40,166 bases of DNA, from NCBI GenBank assembly GCA_902806415.1, contig CADCWN010000099.1, positions 1-40,166 of the forward strand. Direction: 5' to 3'. A program made the position numbers and the translations under genes. Numbering within the stretch: the stretch's first letter is position 1; every line of letters starts with the position of its first letter. This DNA is from an uncultured Thermomicrobiales bacterium. GTDB taxonomy: Bacteria > Chloroflexota > Chloroflexia > Thermomicrobiales > CADCWN01. Below are positions 32,072 to 39,937 of the stretch, piece by piece. The notes beneath the pieces were generated by a model that was given only the letters and a program-made list of their open reading frames with translations, did not search any database and had not been told where the DNA came from.

Positions 32072-32549
32072 ATGACGAAACGAGACTCTATGGGGGGATG
32101 CCGCCCGGATCGGCAACCAGCGCTGTATCTGATGGTCGGCCTCCCCGGTGCCGGGAAAACCACCCGCGCGAAGGCGATCGAATCCGAGCATGACGCAGTG
32201 GATCCTCGCCCTCCACGGGAATCACCTGGATCGATCGCGGCGAGATGGGGTGCGCGATCCTGTCGAGGCGATACAGTGGCGGGTGGCACAGCGCGCGCCC
32301 ACCCTCGGCTGCAACGTCGTCCTCGACTGGGGCTTCTGGTCGCGCGCCGAGCGCGCGGCCTATCGAAAACGAGCGGAGGAGTTGGGGGCGAGCGTCCGGG
32401 TAGTTTTCCTCGCCGCGACGGTCGATGAGCTGTGGTCGCGCATCTCGCGGCGCGAGGAGTCTGCGGCGGGTACGCTGCAGATCACGCGGGCAGAGTTGGA
32501 AGACTGGGCGGCGATCTTCGAGCCGCCCACCGAGGGGGAGCTGTCGTAA
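32072..32549 (+). pseudogene. P-loop kinase of the AAA_33/zeta-toxin fold, frameshifted
   Basis: The first frame (from ATG 32072) gives ALYLMVGLPGAGKTTRAKAI, a full Walker A; after ESEHDA at about 32195 the sense continues in a different frame as TQWILALHGNHLDRSRRDGV, VRDPVEAIQWRVAQ, NVVLDWGFWSRAERAAYRKR and VFLAATVDELWSRI, typical of bacterial small-molecule kinases of this fold. Intact members have about eight more residues at the junction (a DEW-containing segment), so a small out-of-frame deletion of some 20-25 bases is likely. No ribosome site is evident before the ATG. No antitoxin-like gene is adjacent. Confidence 0.7.
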
Positions 32550-32595
32550 GGGCGAGGCCGCGGCGAGGAGTGACGCCGCGCGCCACCGGATGGGA

Positions 32596-32655
32596 AGAAC
32601 GGGGGCGGGCCGCTGAGTGGCCCGCCCCCGTTCTCATGTGGCCCGCCCCCGTTCT
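32596..32655. terminator. Bidirectional terminator with a duplicated arm
   Basis: AGAACGGGGGCGGGCC (32596-32611) pairs perfectly with the next segment (32619-32634) and equally with an exact second copy of that segment (32640-32655), so two exclusive 16-base-pair hairpins are possible. It lies between the convergent kinase relic and ctaB genes. Confidence 0.65.
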
Positions 32656-32696
32656 CATATCGTAGCCGACCTGCTTGACGGTGCCCCGGCACGACC

Positions 32697-33686
32697 TCAC
32701 ACCACGAAGGCGTGGTCGATCACCATCGCCAGGAAGAGGAGCGCGAGGTAGAGGAGCGAGTAGAGGTAGAGTCGCCGCGCCGCGCGCTGCGTCTGCTCGC
32801 GCAGCAGGAGGATCGCGTCGTAGAGGAACCAGCCGCCGAGCCCGAGTGCCAGGACGAGGTAGAGCGGGCCGCTCGTCCCCGTGGCGAGGGGGAGCAGCGT
32901 CGTCGCGATCATGATCACGGTGTAGATCATGATCTGCTTGCGCGTCTCCGCCACCCCGCGCACGACCGGCAGCATCGGCACGTTGGCCCGCTCGTAGTCG
33001 CCGCGAATCAGCAGCGCGAGCGCCCAGAAGTGCGGCGGGGTCCAGAAGAAGACGATCGCGAAGAGAACCCAGGCCCCGGCCGACAGGTCGCCGGTCGCCG
33101 CCGCCCAGCCGACGAGCGGCGGGAACGCCCCCGCCGCGCCACCGATGACGATATTCTGCGGGGTGACGCGCTTCAGCCAAAGGGTGTAGATGACGACGTA
33201 GAAGAGGTAACCGGCCAGCGCCAGGAACGCGCTGAGCAAATTGACACCGATGGCGAGGAGCGCGAACGACGCGACCTCCAGCGCGATCCCGAAGGCCAGC
33301 GCCTGCCAGGGGGCGATCCGCCCGGTCACCACCGGTCGGCCTTTCGTGCGCCCCATCTTCGTGTCAATGTCGCGGTCAATGAAGTGGTTGACCGCGCCAG
33401 CGCCGCCCGAGGCGAGCGCCCCGCCGATCAGTGTCCAGAGGACGATCCAGACTGACGGGAAACCTTCGCCTGCGATCATCATCGCGCCGAGGGTGGTGAC
33501 GAGGAGCAGCGAAATGATCTTCGGCTTGGTCAATGCCACGTAATCGGCTACAGTCTGCCGCCATCCGGTGACCGCGCTGTGATCTCCCAAAAACTCCGGC
33601 GAATCGATGCTGGTGCGATTGGTGATGTCGATCGTCGCGGCCCCCGCGCCGGCCCTCGTCCCCTTACGATCTGCGGCATCGAGCAT
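32697..33686 (-). CDS. ctaB: Heme o synthase (protoheme IX farnesyltransferase)
   Basis: Membrane prenyltransferase that adds a farnesyl group to heme b, giving heme o for terminal oxidases. The 329-residue protein has an N-terminal soluble extension of about 45 residues, then about nine helices with LTKPKIISLLLVTT, the prenyl-diphosphate motif NHFIDRDID near 104, KGRPVVTGRI, and YTLWLKRVTPQNIVIGGAAG. The ATG at 33686 has GAGGGAG nine bases upstream; a TTG at 33740 is a poorer option. Promoter at 33793-33821. No oxidase subunit genes are in the window. Confidence 0.96.
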   Translation of the reverse strand: MLDAADRKGTRAGAGAATIDITNRTSIDSPEFLGDHSAVTGWRQTVADYVALTKPKIISLLLVTTLGAMMIAGEGFPSVWIVLWTLIGGALASGGAGAVNHFIDRDIDTKMGRTKGRPVVTGRIAPWQALAFGIALEVASFALLAIGVNLLSAFLALAGYLFYVVIYTLWLKRVTPQNIVIGGAAGAFPPLVGWAAATGDLSAGAWVLFAIVFFWTPPHFWALALLIRGDYERANVPMLPVVRGVAETRKQIMIYTVIMIATTLLPLATGTSGPLYLVLALGLGGWFLYDAILLLREQTQRAARRLYLYSLLYLALLFLAMVIDHAFVV

Positions 33687-33792
33687 CGCCGGTGACTCCC
33701 TCGTTACCGTCCGACCTGTCGCCCCTGCGGGCCTATGCAAGTCGCGATTGTATGCATCATCCTGCCCGATCCCCTATCGGGACGCCGACGAC

Positions 33793-33821
33793 ATTCTACC
33801 AGAGCCCCTCAGGGTGGACAA
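33793..33821 (-). promoter_or_regulatory. Promoter of ctaB
   Basis: TTGTCC (33816-33821) and TAGAAT (33793-33798) on the minus strand are separated by 17 bases. Located between the small membrane-protein gene and ctaB. Confidence 0.7.
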
Positions 33822-33828
33822 CGAATTG

Positions 33829-34065
33829 TCAGGGCTGGGCGCGGTCGCCACGCTCCCTCGCACGTCGCTGCCGTCGCAGCGAGAGGACCGCGCCCAGCAC
33901 CAGCGCCCCCGGATAGGAGACGATGGCGAGCAGCGTCAACAGCGCCGCCACATTGAGCGAGACCGAGCCGAGCAGGAGGCGCAATCCGACGAGGATGAGG
34001 AGGTAGGCGAGAATCCCCAGGGCCGCCCCGATCGCCGCGCTCTTCAGATTAAATGGACCGCCCAT
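33829..34065 (-). CDS. Small two-helix membrane protein
   Basis: A 78-residue protein with two hydrophobic helices (about 8-32 and 38-62) and a strongly basic C-terminus (LRRQRRARERGDRAQP), so both ends are probably cytoplasmic. I do not recognise a family. GGGAG lies ten bases before the ATG. It sits 116 bases after threonine synthase in the same direction and could be read with it; ctaB has its own promoter. Confidence 0.65.
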   Translation of the reverse strand: MGGPFNLKSAAIGAALGILAYLLILVGLRLLLGSVSLNVAALLTLLAIVSYPGALVLGAVLSLRRQRRARERGDRAQP

Positions 34066-34181
34066 CGGCGCGTGACTCCCGTCTGTGTGATTCGGGTCGG
34101 TGCCGCCTCCCGCTCATCGGCGTCGGTCGCGCCTGCGGACGCGCGGGGGCTGAGCATTTCGCCGCGTGCTCCCGCCACCTC

Positions 34182-35405
34182 TCAGGCGATCTGCGCGCTG
34201 ACCGCCGGGTTGTGCGGGTCGAGGACCGGCAGATCGAGATCGATCAGCTCCGTGTGCTTCAGCCCCGCGCCGGTGCTGAAGACGATCACCCGCTCACCGC
34301 CGCCGAGGAAGCCGCTCGCGGCCAACTTGCGCGCCGCGACGAACGTGGCCGCCGCCTCCGGCGAGGCGTAGAGGCCGTCGCTGGCGGCGACTTCGCGCGT
34401 CGCGGCCAGGATCTCGTCGTCGGTGACGGTCAGCGCCGTGCCGCCGCTCTCGCGGAGCGCGTCGAGGATCAGGTAGTCGCCGATCGCGATCGGCACGCGG
34501 ATGCCGGGCGCGAGGGTCTGCGCGCCCGCGAAGAGCGGGGCGTGGCGCTCGCCGCGATTGAACGCCTCCACGATCGGCGCGCAGCCAGTCGATTGGACGC
34601 AGATCATCTTCGGTCGGCGCGGGCCGATCAGCCCCAGCGTCTCCATCTCGGCGAACGCTTTCCACATCCCGACGATCCCGGTGCCGCCCCCGGTCGGGTA
34701 GATGATCGCGTCGGGCAACTCCCAGTCGAGTTGCTCGGCGAGCTCGTAGCCCATCGTCTTCTTGCCCTCCGCCCGGTACGGCTCCTTGAGGGTCGAGACG
34801 TCGAACCAGCCGCGCGCCGCGCTGTTCTCGCGCACGATCTTGCCGGCGTCGTTGATCAGCCCGTCCACGAGATAGACGTGCGCGCCGTAGGCGGTACATT
34901 CGGCCTGCATGATCGTCGGCGTGTCCTGGGGCATGAAGACGTAGGCTGGCAGGCCCGCGCGCGCGGCGTAGGCCGACATCGCGGAGGCCGCGTTGCCCGC
35001 CGACGGCGCGGCGACCGCCCGCGCGCCGAGTTCTTTCGCGCGCGAGATCGCCAGCGCCATCCCGCGCGCCTTGAACGAGCCGGTCGGGTTGCCGCTCTCG
35101 TCTTTCGCCAGCAGCCCCGGCAGCCCGATTGCCCGGCCGAAGTGCGGCAGCGGCAGGAGCGGCGTGCCGCCCTCGCCGAGGGTCACGACGTTGGCCGGGT
35201 CGAGAACCGGTAAGACTTCGTGGTAGCGCCAGAGGGTGAACGGGCGACTCGCCAGCGCCTCCTTGGTCATCGCGCCGCGCGCCGCCGAGAGATCGTAGCG
35301 CGCGTAGAGCACCTTGCCGCAACCGGCGCAGACGGTGTGCAATTCGTTCGCCGGGTATGTCGCGCCGCAGAAGGTGCATTCGAGTTGCGTCAGGTAGCTA
35401 TACAT
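34182..35405 (-). CDS. thrC: Threonine synthase
   Basis: PLP enzyme that converts O-phosphohomoserine to threonine. The 407-residue protein has an N-terminal zinc ribbon (C10-x2-C13 and C26-x2-C29), the substrate-site GEGGTPL near 77-83, the PLP lysine in GSFKARG (K112), PSAGNAASA, and the phosphate-binding YPTGGGTG. The zinc-ribbon form is the archaeal/actinobacterial-like class of short threonine synthases. The ATG at 35405 has GGAG six bases upstream, and the alternative six codons earlier is weaker. A heptamer repeat lies immediately upstream. Confidence 0.94.
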   Translation of the reverse strand: MYSYLTQLECTFCGATYPANELHTVCAGCGKVLYARYDLSAARGAMTKEALASRPFTLWRYHEVLPVLDPANVVTLGEGGTPLLPLPHFGRAIGLPGLLAKDESGNPTGSFKARGMALAISRAKELGARAVAAPSAGNAASAMSAYAARAGLPAYVFMPQDTPTIMQAECTAYGAHVYLVDGLINDAGKIVRENSAARGWFDVSTLKEPYRAEGKKTMGYELAEQLDWELPDAIIYPTGGGTGIVGMWKAFAEMETLGLIGPRRPKMICVQSTGCAPIVEAFNRGERHAPLFAGAQTLAPGIRVPIAIGDYLILDALRESGGTALTVTDDEILAATREVAASDGLYASPEAAATFVAARKLAASGFLGGGERVIVFSTGAGLKHTELIDLDLPVLDPHNPAVSAQIA

Positions 35406-35421
35406 CGGTTGCTCCAGTATC

Positions 35422-35623
35422 AAGTGCCGAGTGCCGTGTGCCGAGTTTGCGGTAAGAATGGAGCGCTTATCCTACAGTATTTTGCGGGTTGGTGTAGTAG
35501 TTGGAGAGCGGCAGAGCCGAGAGTGTTTCACCACTCGCGGTTGACAGGTATCCGCCACACGACCCTGCAAAACGCTGTGTTCTCACAAACACGCCGCCCG
35601 GCACTCGGTACTCGGCACTCGCT
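35422..35623. repeat. Inverted GTGCCGA heptamer arrays between DedA and thrC
   Basis: AGTGCCGAGTGCCGTGTGCC (35423-35442) and the inverse units GGCACTCGGTACTCGGCACT (35600-35619) flank about 150 bases without a gene. The right arm ends directly at the DedA stop codon. Confidence 0.65.
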
Positions 35624-36248
35624 AGCTGGCCTCACCGGTCGTTTGTGCGTCTCCACCCCGCCAACGCCGCCAGATGAAGCGCCCGATCAGGATCGCGAGT
35701 AGTGCCAGGACCGCGTACTCGAAATATTTGGCGTACTGGCTCACACTTTCCCAGCGCGCGCCGAGCCACCACCCGAGACCGATCAGGACACCGTTCCAGA
35801 TCGCGCTGCCGACAGTCGTGTAGAGGATGAACTGGACCAGCGGCATCCCGCTGAAGCCCGCCGGGAGCGAGATCGCGCTGCGGACGAACGGGACCAGTCG
35901 CCCGAAGAAGACCGTCGCACCACCGTGTCGCTCGAACCAGCCGTGCGCCCGATCGATATCTTCCTCGCTGAAGAGCGGAATCCAGGAGTGACTTCTGATG
36001 AACTCGCGCAGTCGTCGCTCGCCGACGTGTTGCCCGATGAAGTAGAGAATCAGCGCGCCGATCAGCCCGCCGCCGGTCGAGGCGACGAGGACGCCGAAAA
36101 AATTCAGCTTGCCTTGCCCCACCGAGAATCCGGCCAGCGGCAGCACCACCTCGGAGGGGATCGGCGGGATCAGGTTCTCCAGCGTGATCAGGACGAGGAC
36201 GCCGATGTACCCTAGTCGCTCAACAATTCTCAGCGTCCACTCGGTCAT
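35622..36248 (-). CDS. DedA family membrane protein
   Basis: A 208-residue DedA (SNARE-associated/VTT) protein, a family recently linked to lipid scrambling or flipping, including undecaprenyl phosphate transport. Visible marks are TLENLIPPIPSEVVLPLAGF near 24-43, the G-rich helix TGGGLIGALILYFIGQHVG, FERHGGATVFFGRLVPFVRS and PAGFSGMPLVQF. Five hydrophobic segments, one re-entrant pair included, and a short basic C-terminus. The ATG at 36248 has a very close GGGGG; an in-frame GTG at 36257 is an alternative start. Length is normal. Confidence 0.93.
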   Translation of the reverse strand: MTEWTLRIVERLGYIGVLVLITLENLIPPIPSEVVLPLAGFSVGQGKLNFFGVLVASTGGGLIGALILYFIGQHVGERRLREFIRSHSWIPLFSEEDIDRAHGWFERHGGATVFFGRLVPFVRSAISLPAGFSGMPLVQFILYTTVGSAIWNGVLIGLGWWLGARWESVSQYAKYFEYAVLALLAILIGRFIWRRWRGGDAQTTGEAS

Positions 36249-36413
36249 ATCCCCCACCGCCCACCGGCTCTTGTCGCGAGACGCAGTAGCACTCCCACCG
36301 CGCTCGGACCACTGTTTCGCAAGAGTCGCGCCATTCCGGCACCAGCTCGGGCGACGGTGGCGGATGGCACGGTATGATGGCACCTGCTGGATAGGATTCG
36401 CGAGGAGTGGGCG

Positions 36414-37766
36414 GTGAAGCGACTGGTGATCATCGGGGCCGACGCGGCGGGGATGAGCGCCGCGTCGGAGGCGCGCCGGACCGCCCCGGACCTCGAGATC
36501 GTCGCCTACGATCGCGGCGGATTCGCCTCGTACAGCCAGTGCGGCCTCCCCTATTGGATCGGCGGGGTGGTCGAGGAGCGCGACAAGCTGATCGCGCGCA
36601 GTGTCGCGGCGTTCGCGGAGCAGCGGATCGCCGTCCGGCTGCACCATGAGGTCACCGCGATCGACCCGGCGCGCGGGCGGGTGCGGGTGCGCGATCTTCG
36701 GGAAGACCGCGAGTTCGCCACCGACTATGATCACCTGCTGATCGCCACCGGTGCCGCGCCGATTCGCCCCAACGTGTCGGGACTTGATCTCGACGGCGTC
36801 TTCGCGCTCGACGTGATGGAGGACGCGATCGCGATCCGCGACTACATCGCGCGCCACGCGCCGCGTCGCGCCGTGATCGTCGGCGGCGGCTACATCGGCC
36901 TGGAGATGGCCGAGAACCTCGTCGCGCGGGGGCTCGAGACGCGGATCGTGCAGCGCGGCGACCAACTCTTCGGGATCATCGATCGCGACATGGCCGAGCG
37001 AATCAACGCAACCCTCGCCCGGCACGGCGTCGATCTCGACCTCTGCGACACCGTTGTGGAGGGCTGCGCGGGGACAGGCGGGCGCGTCGCGCATGTCCAC
37101 ACGGCGGCGGGCGAGATCCCCGCCGACCTCGTCATCCTCGCTGTCGGAATCATGCCCGCCGTCGATCTCGCGCCGCCCGCCGGTATCCACCTCGGGGCGA
37201 CCGGCGCGATCGCCGTGGACAATCATCAGCGGACGAATCTGCCCGAGCACTACGCTGCGGGCGATTGCGCCGAGGTCTGGCATCGCCTCCTGCGCCGCCC
37301 GGTCTGGGCCGCGCTCGGGACGATCGCCAATAAGCAGGGGCGGGTCGCCGGGCGCGTCATCGCCGGTGGCGAGGCGACCTACGCCGGGATCGTCGGGACC
37401 GCCATCACCCGCGTCTTCGATTTGGAGGTCGGCCGGGTCGGCCTGACCGAGCGCGAGGCGCGGGAGGCGGGCTTCGACCCGGCCGCCACGACCCTCGACT
37501 CGACCGATCGGGCCGGCTACATGCCCCACGCGCGCGATCTGGTCGTCAAGTTGGTCGCCGAGCGCGGATCGGGGCGACTGCTCGGCGGGCAGGTGCTCGG
37601 CCAGGGCGGCGTCGCGCAGCGGATCGATGTGCTGGCGACCGCCCTCTATGCCGACCTCACGCTCGAAGCGCTGACGCAACTCGACCTGGAATACGCCCCG
37701 CCGTTCAACTCCGTCTACGATCCGCTCCAGGTCGCCGCCACGAGCCTACTGCGGAAAGGGCTGTGA
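36414..37766 (+). CDS. CoA-disulfide-reductase-like FAD/NAD(P) oxidoreductase
   Basis: Pyridine nucleotide-disulfide reductase of 450 residues with one active Cys: FAD motif VIIGADAAGMSAA near 5-17, the SYSQCGLPYWIGG redox motif (C43) typical of CoA-disulfide reductases and NADH oxidases, NAD motif VIVGGGYIGLEMAE, and AAGDCAEV for FAD. A C-terminal dimer domain ends SVYDPLQVAATSLL. It would reduce CoA disulfide, persulfide or oxygen. The start is GTG after GAGGAG. Its TGA overlaps the GTG of the nucleotidyltransferase, so the two are co-translated. TATGAT near 36373 may be the -10, but no -35 stands out. Confidence 0.92.
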   Translation: MKRLVIIGADAAGMSAASEARRTAPDLEIVAYDRGGFASYSQCGLPYWIGGVVEERDKLIARSVAAFAEQRIAVRLHHEVTAIDPARGRVRVRDLREDREFATDYDHLLIATGAAPIRPNVSGLDLDGVFALDVMEDAIAIRDYIARHAPRRAVIVGGGYIGLEMAENLVARGLETRIVQRGDQLFGIIDRDMAERINATLARHGVDLDLCDTVVEGCAGTGGRVAHVHTAAGEIPADLVILAVGIMPAVDLAPPAGIHLGATGAIAVDNHQRTNLPEHYAAGDCAEVWHRLLRRPVWAALGTIANKQGRVAGRVIAGGEATYAGIVGTAITRVFDLEVGRVGLTEREAREAGFDPAATTLDSTDRAGYMPHARDLVVKLVAERGSGRLLGGQVLGQGGVAQRIDVLATALYADLTLEALTQLDLEYAPPFNSVYDPLQVAATSLLRKGL

Positions 37767-38641
37767 ACGTCGCCGTCGGGCCGACTGTTTACCCGGAGGT
37801 CAATGCACTCCTCGCCCATTTGTTGAATGGGTTGCGCGGCATCCTCGGCGACGACCTTATCGGACTCTATCTGTACGGCTCCCTGTCGCTGGGCGACTTC
37901 GACCCCGTCAGCAGCGATGTCGATTTCCTCGCCGTCACGCGCGCCGAACTGTCGGGCGAGACGCTGGCCGACCTGGCGGCGCTGCACGCGCGGCTCCATG
38001 CGAGCGGCCAGCCCTACGCCGACAAGCTCGAAGGGTGGTATTTCTCCCGCGCCGCCCTGCGACGACCCGCAGCGGTCGAGATGCCGCAGCCGACGATCGG
38101 GGCGGACTGGCCGTTCGGCCCCCAACAGCCCGGCCCGGTGTGGGTCATCGAGCGCCACATCGTCCAGGAGCACGGTCTGGTCGTCTGGGGACCATCGCCT
38201 CGTGAGCTGATCGACCCGATCGTCCCGGAGGCGTTGCGCGTCGCCACCCGCGCCCTCCTGCGCGACTTCTGGGCGCGGCAACTCAACGACCCCGACTGGC
38301 TCCGCACGCATGATTATCAGGCGTTCGCCATCCTGACCATGTGCCGCGCCTTGCATACCCTCGCCACCGGACGGGTTGCCACCAAGCCGGTCGCCGCCGC
38401 CTGGGCGCAACGGACCCTCGAACCGCCCTGGCCTGTCCTGATCGCCCGGGCGCTCACCTGGCGTCACGACCGGCGCGAGGGCGACATGACCGCGATGCTC
38501 TCCTTCGTGCGTTGGACAGTCGAGCGGGCGGCAGAGGAGGAGAAGGAGAAGGGGATAGCTAATCGCGGGGGTAGCGGCCCTCACCCCCGCCGCCTGCGAG
38601 CGGCACCCCCTCTCCCCATCCGAGGAGAGGGGGAAGAATGA
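37763..38641 (+). CDS. Nucleotidyltransferase (aminoglycoside adenylyltransferase-like, DUF4111)
   Basis: The 292-residue protein has the polymerase-beta type motif YGSLSLGDFDPVSSDVDF (G39-S40, D52 and D54) and the helical C-terminal domain of the AadA/DUF4111 type (TRALLRDFWARQL, ILTMCRALHTLATGRVATKP, VAAAWAQRTLEPPW). Close relatives are often annotated as aminoglycoside adenylyltransferases, but substrate is unproven for such environmental copies. The GTG start overlaps the upstream stop. The last 24 or so residues (GGSGPHPRRLRAAP and on) are encoded by a GC-rich dispersed repeat, so the original end was probably near 38565. Confidence 0.88.
   Translation: MNVAVGPTVYPEVNALLAHLLNGLRGILGDDLIGLYLYGSLSLGDFDPVSSDVDFLAVTRAELSGETLADLAALHARLHASGQPYADKLEGWYFSRAALRRPAAVEMPQPTIGADWPFGPQQPGPVWVIERHIVQEHGLVVWGPSPRELIDPIVPEALRVATRALLRDFWARQLNDPDWLRTHDYQAFAILTMCRALHTLATGRVATKPVAAAWAQRTLEPPWPVLIARALTWRHDRREGDMTAMLSFVRWTVERAAEEEKEKGIANRGGSGPHPRRLRAAPPLPIRGEGEE
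38573..38637. repeat. GC-rich dispersed repeat inside the nucleotidyltransferase 3' end
   Basis: GGCCCTCACCCCCGCCGCCT ... CCCCCTCTCCCCATCCGAGG AGAGGGGG. Same layout as the copies at 18705 and 27198; read in frame as the tail of the preceding gene. Confidence 0.65.
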
Positions 38642-38717
38642 GCGTTGCGGGCGATTGCGAAACGCGGCACTGAGTCGTCCACTGCGCCAGCGTGGGCTGG
38701 GTCTGTTGGAGCCATCC

Positions 38718-38776
38718 TCACCTTCCCTTTTAGGGGAGGGTCGCCATCGAGACGGCGGGGAGGGGTTATCTCACCT
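38718..38776. repeat. GC-rich dispersed repeat, degraded copy
   Basis: CCTCACCTTCCCTTTTAGGG GAGGGTCGCCATC...GGCGGGGAGGGG. Lies in the 198-base gap between the convergent nucleotidyltransferase and phosphotransferase genes, which holds no gene. Confidence 0.5.
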
Positions 38777-38839
38777 GCAACCCGACAACGGGTGTACCGA
38801 TCGCGGCGTACGGGGCAGTCGAGGCGTTAGTTGCACGCA

Positions 38840-39802
38840 CTACTCACCGCCCCCCATTCGCTCGGCCAGCCAGCGCCACGCGATGCGCGCCTGCGCTTCC
38901 TGGAAGGCGCGCAAGGTCGGCAGTCCGGGCGGCGGTGGTTGGAGTGCCGAATAGGTGAAGAACCCGGCCATCAGCGCGATCACCGCCGTGACGGCCTCGG
39001 GGTGGGCCTCGACGCTCGATGAATGGCGCGCGAAGAGGATCGCCGGATCAGGCCCGCCCTGCATCGCGACGCTGGGTGCCATGAAGACCGGATCGACCCA
39101 CGCGGCCCCGATGCGGGCGTGGGGCCAATCGACCACGACGACGCGCTCCGGCGTCAACAGCAGATTATCCGCGCGCAGGTCGAGGTGGAGCAGCGTGTTC
39201 CCTGCGGATAATGCGGCGGCTTGCCGCTCAAGGTCCGCCAGGAGCGGCAGACGGGGAACTGCCCACGAGTCGAGAGTGGAGGGCGGATCAGCGAGTAGTC
39301 GGCCCCACCAGGCGGTGCGAAAGACGCCTTCGTCGGCGAGGAGGCCAGCGATTTCCCCCGGCAGGGGCGACGGTGTCAACGCGGCGGTGAGATCGCCCAG
39401 CGCATCGAGCACGCGGTCGAGTTCTCCCGGCTGCCAGGGCATTTGCGGCTGCCGACCGTCAACATCCTCGTAGAGCAGGGCCACCCAGCCGCCCTCGCCC
39501 TCATCGAACGACCAGAGCAGGCGCGGCACCGGTGCAGTCGCCGGTAGCGCCGCCGCGATGATCGCTTCTCGGCGGTGGAAGCGCGGCGAGTCGGGATTCG
39601 GCTCCGGCCCCACCGCCTTCAGGAATGCGCGTCGTCCGCTGGTGGTGCACAGCCGCGCGGCGACGCCCGGCGAGAACCCGCCCGCCTGCGTCGCCGCCGC
39701 CGCGACCGGCTCGCCGAGCCACCCCTCGACCGCCGCGCGCACCCGGATCGGGAGCGCGGTCCAGTCGAGACGGATACCCCGTGCCGGGGGCGGTGCTGAC
39801 AC
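38840..39802 (-). CDS. Aminoglycoside/choline-kinase-fold phosphotransferase
   Basis: A 320-residue APH-fold kinase. The catalytic loop LLHLDLRADNLLL (about residues 202-214) and the metal-binding VVDWPHA (about 220-227) are intact, and the N-lobe has the ATP-site lysine region RRAFLKAV. Such proteins phosphorylate small molecules; sequence alone does not show whether an antibiotic is the substrate. The GTG at 39802 is six bases after GGAG. An ATG at 39841 with no ribosome site would add 13 residues and would be nearly leaderless from the putative promoter at 39857-39886. Confidence 0.9.
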   Translation of the reverse strand: MSAPPPARGIRLDWTALPIRVRAAVEGWLGEPVAAAATQAGGFSPGVAARLCTTSGRRAFLKAVGPEPNPDSPRFHRREAIIAAALPATAPVPRLLWSFDEGEGGWVALLYEDVDGRQPQMPWQPGELDRVLDALGDLTAALTPSPLPGEIAGLLADEGVFRTAWWGRLLADPPSTLDSWAVPRLPLLADLERQAAALSAGNTLLHLDLRADNLLLTPERVVVVDWPHARIGAAWVDPVFMAPSVAMQGGPDPAILFARHSSSVEAHPEAVTAVIALMAGFFTYSALQPPPPGLPTLRAFQEAQARIAWRWLAERMGGGE

Positions 39803-39856
39803 TGTGCTCTCCTTATCTCTGGTCGAATAGAGTTGCGACATGGGCACGTTTCGGAC

Positions 39857-39886
39857 GCTATACTTTACTTGATCACAATAGAACAA
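39857..39886 (-). promoter_or_regulatory. Candidate promoter of the phosphotransferase gene
   Basis: TTGTTC (39881-39886) and TATAGC (39857-39862) on the minus strand are 18 bases apart, in an AT-rich patch. Confidence 0.4.
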
Positions 39887-39937
39887 CTCTACACGAGAGG
39901 GCTCAATAGACTTTGATCTGGCTGGTATTTTGAACAC

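Noticed and set aside
36249-37679. Long minus-strand extension of the DedA frame
   Set aside because: Antisense to the CoA-disulfide-reductase-like gene; the DedA homology starts at 36248.
8428-38776. CRISPR array
   Set aside because: The repeats are scattered, palindromic in blocks and not regularly spaced; no cas genes are present.
37763-39802. Antibiotic-resistance island (adenylyltransferase plus phosphotransferase)
   Set aside because: The two genes are convergent, have chromosomal composition, and no mobile element surrounds them; fold alone does not show resistance.
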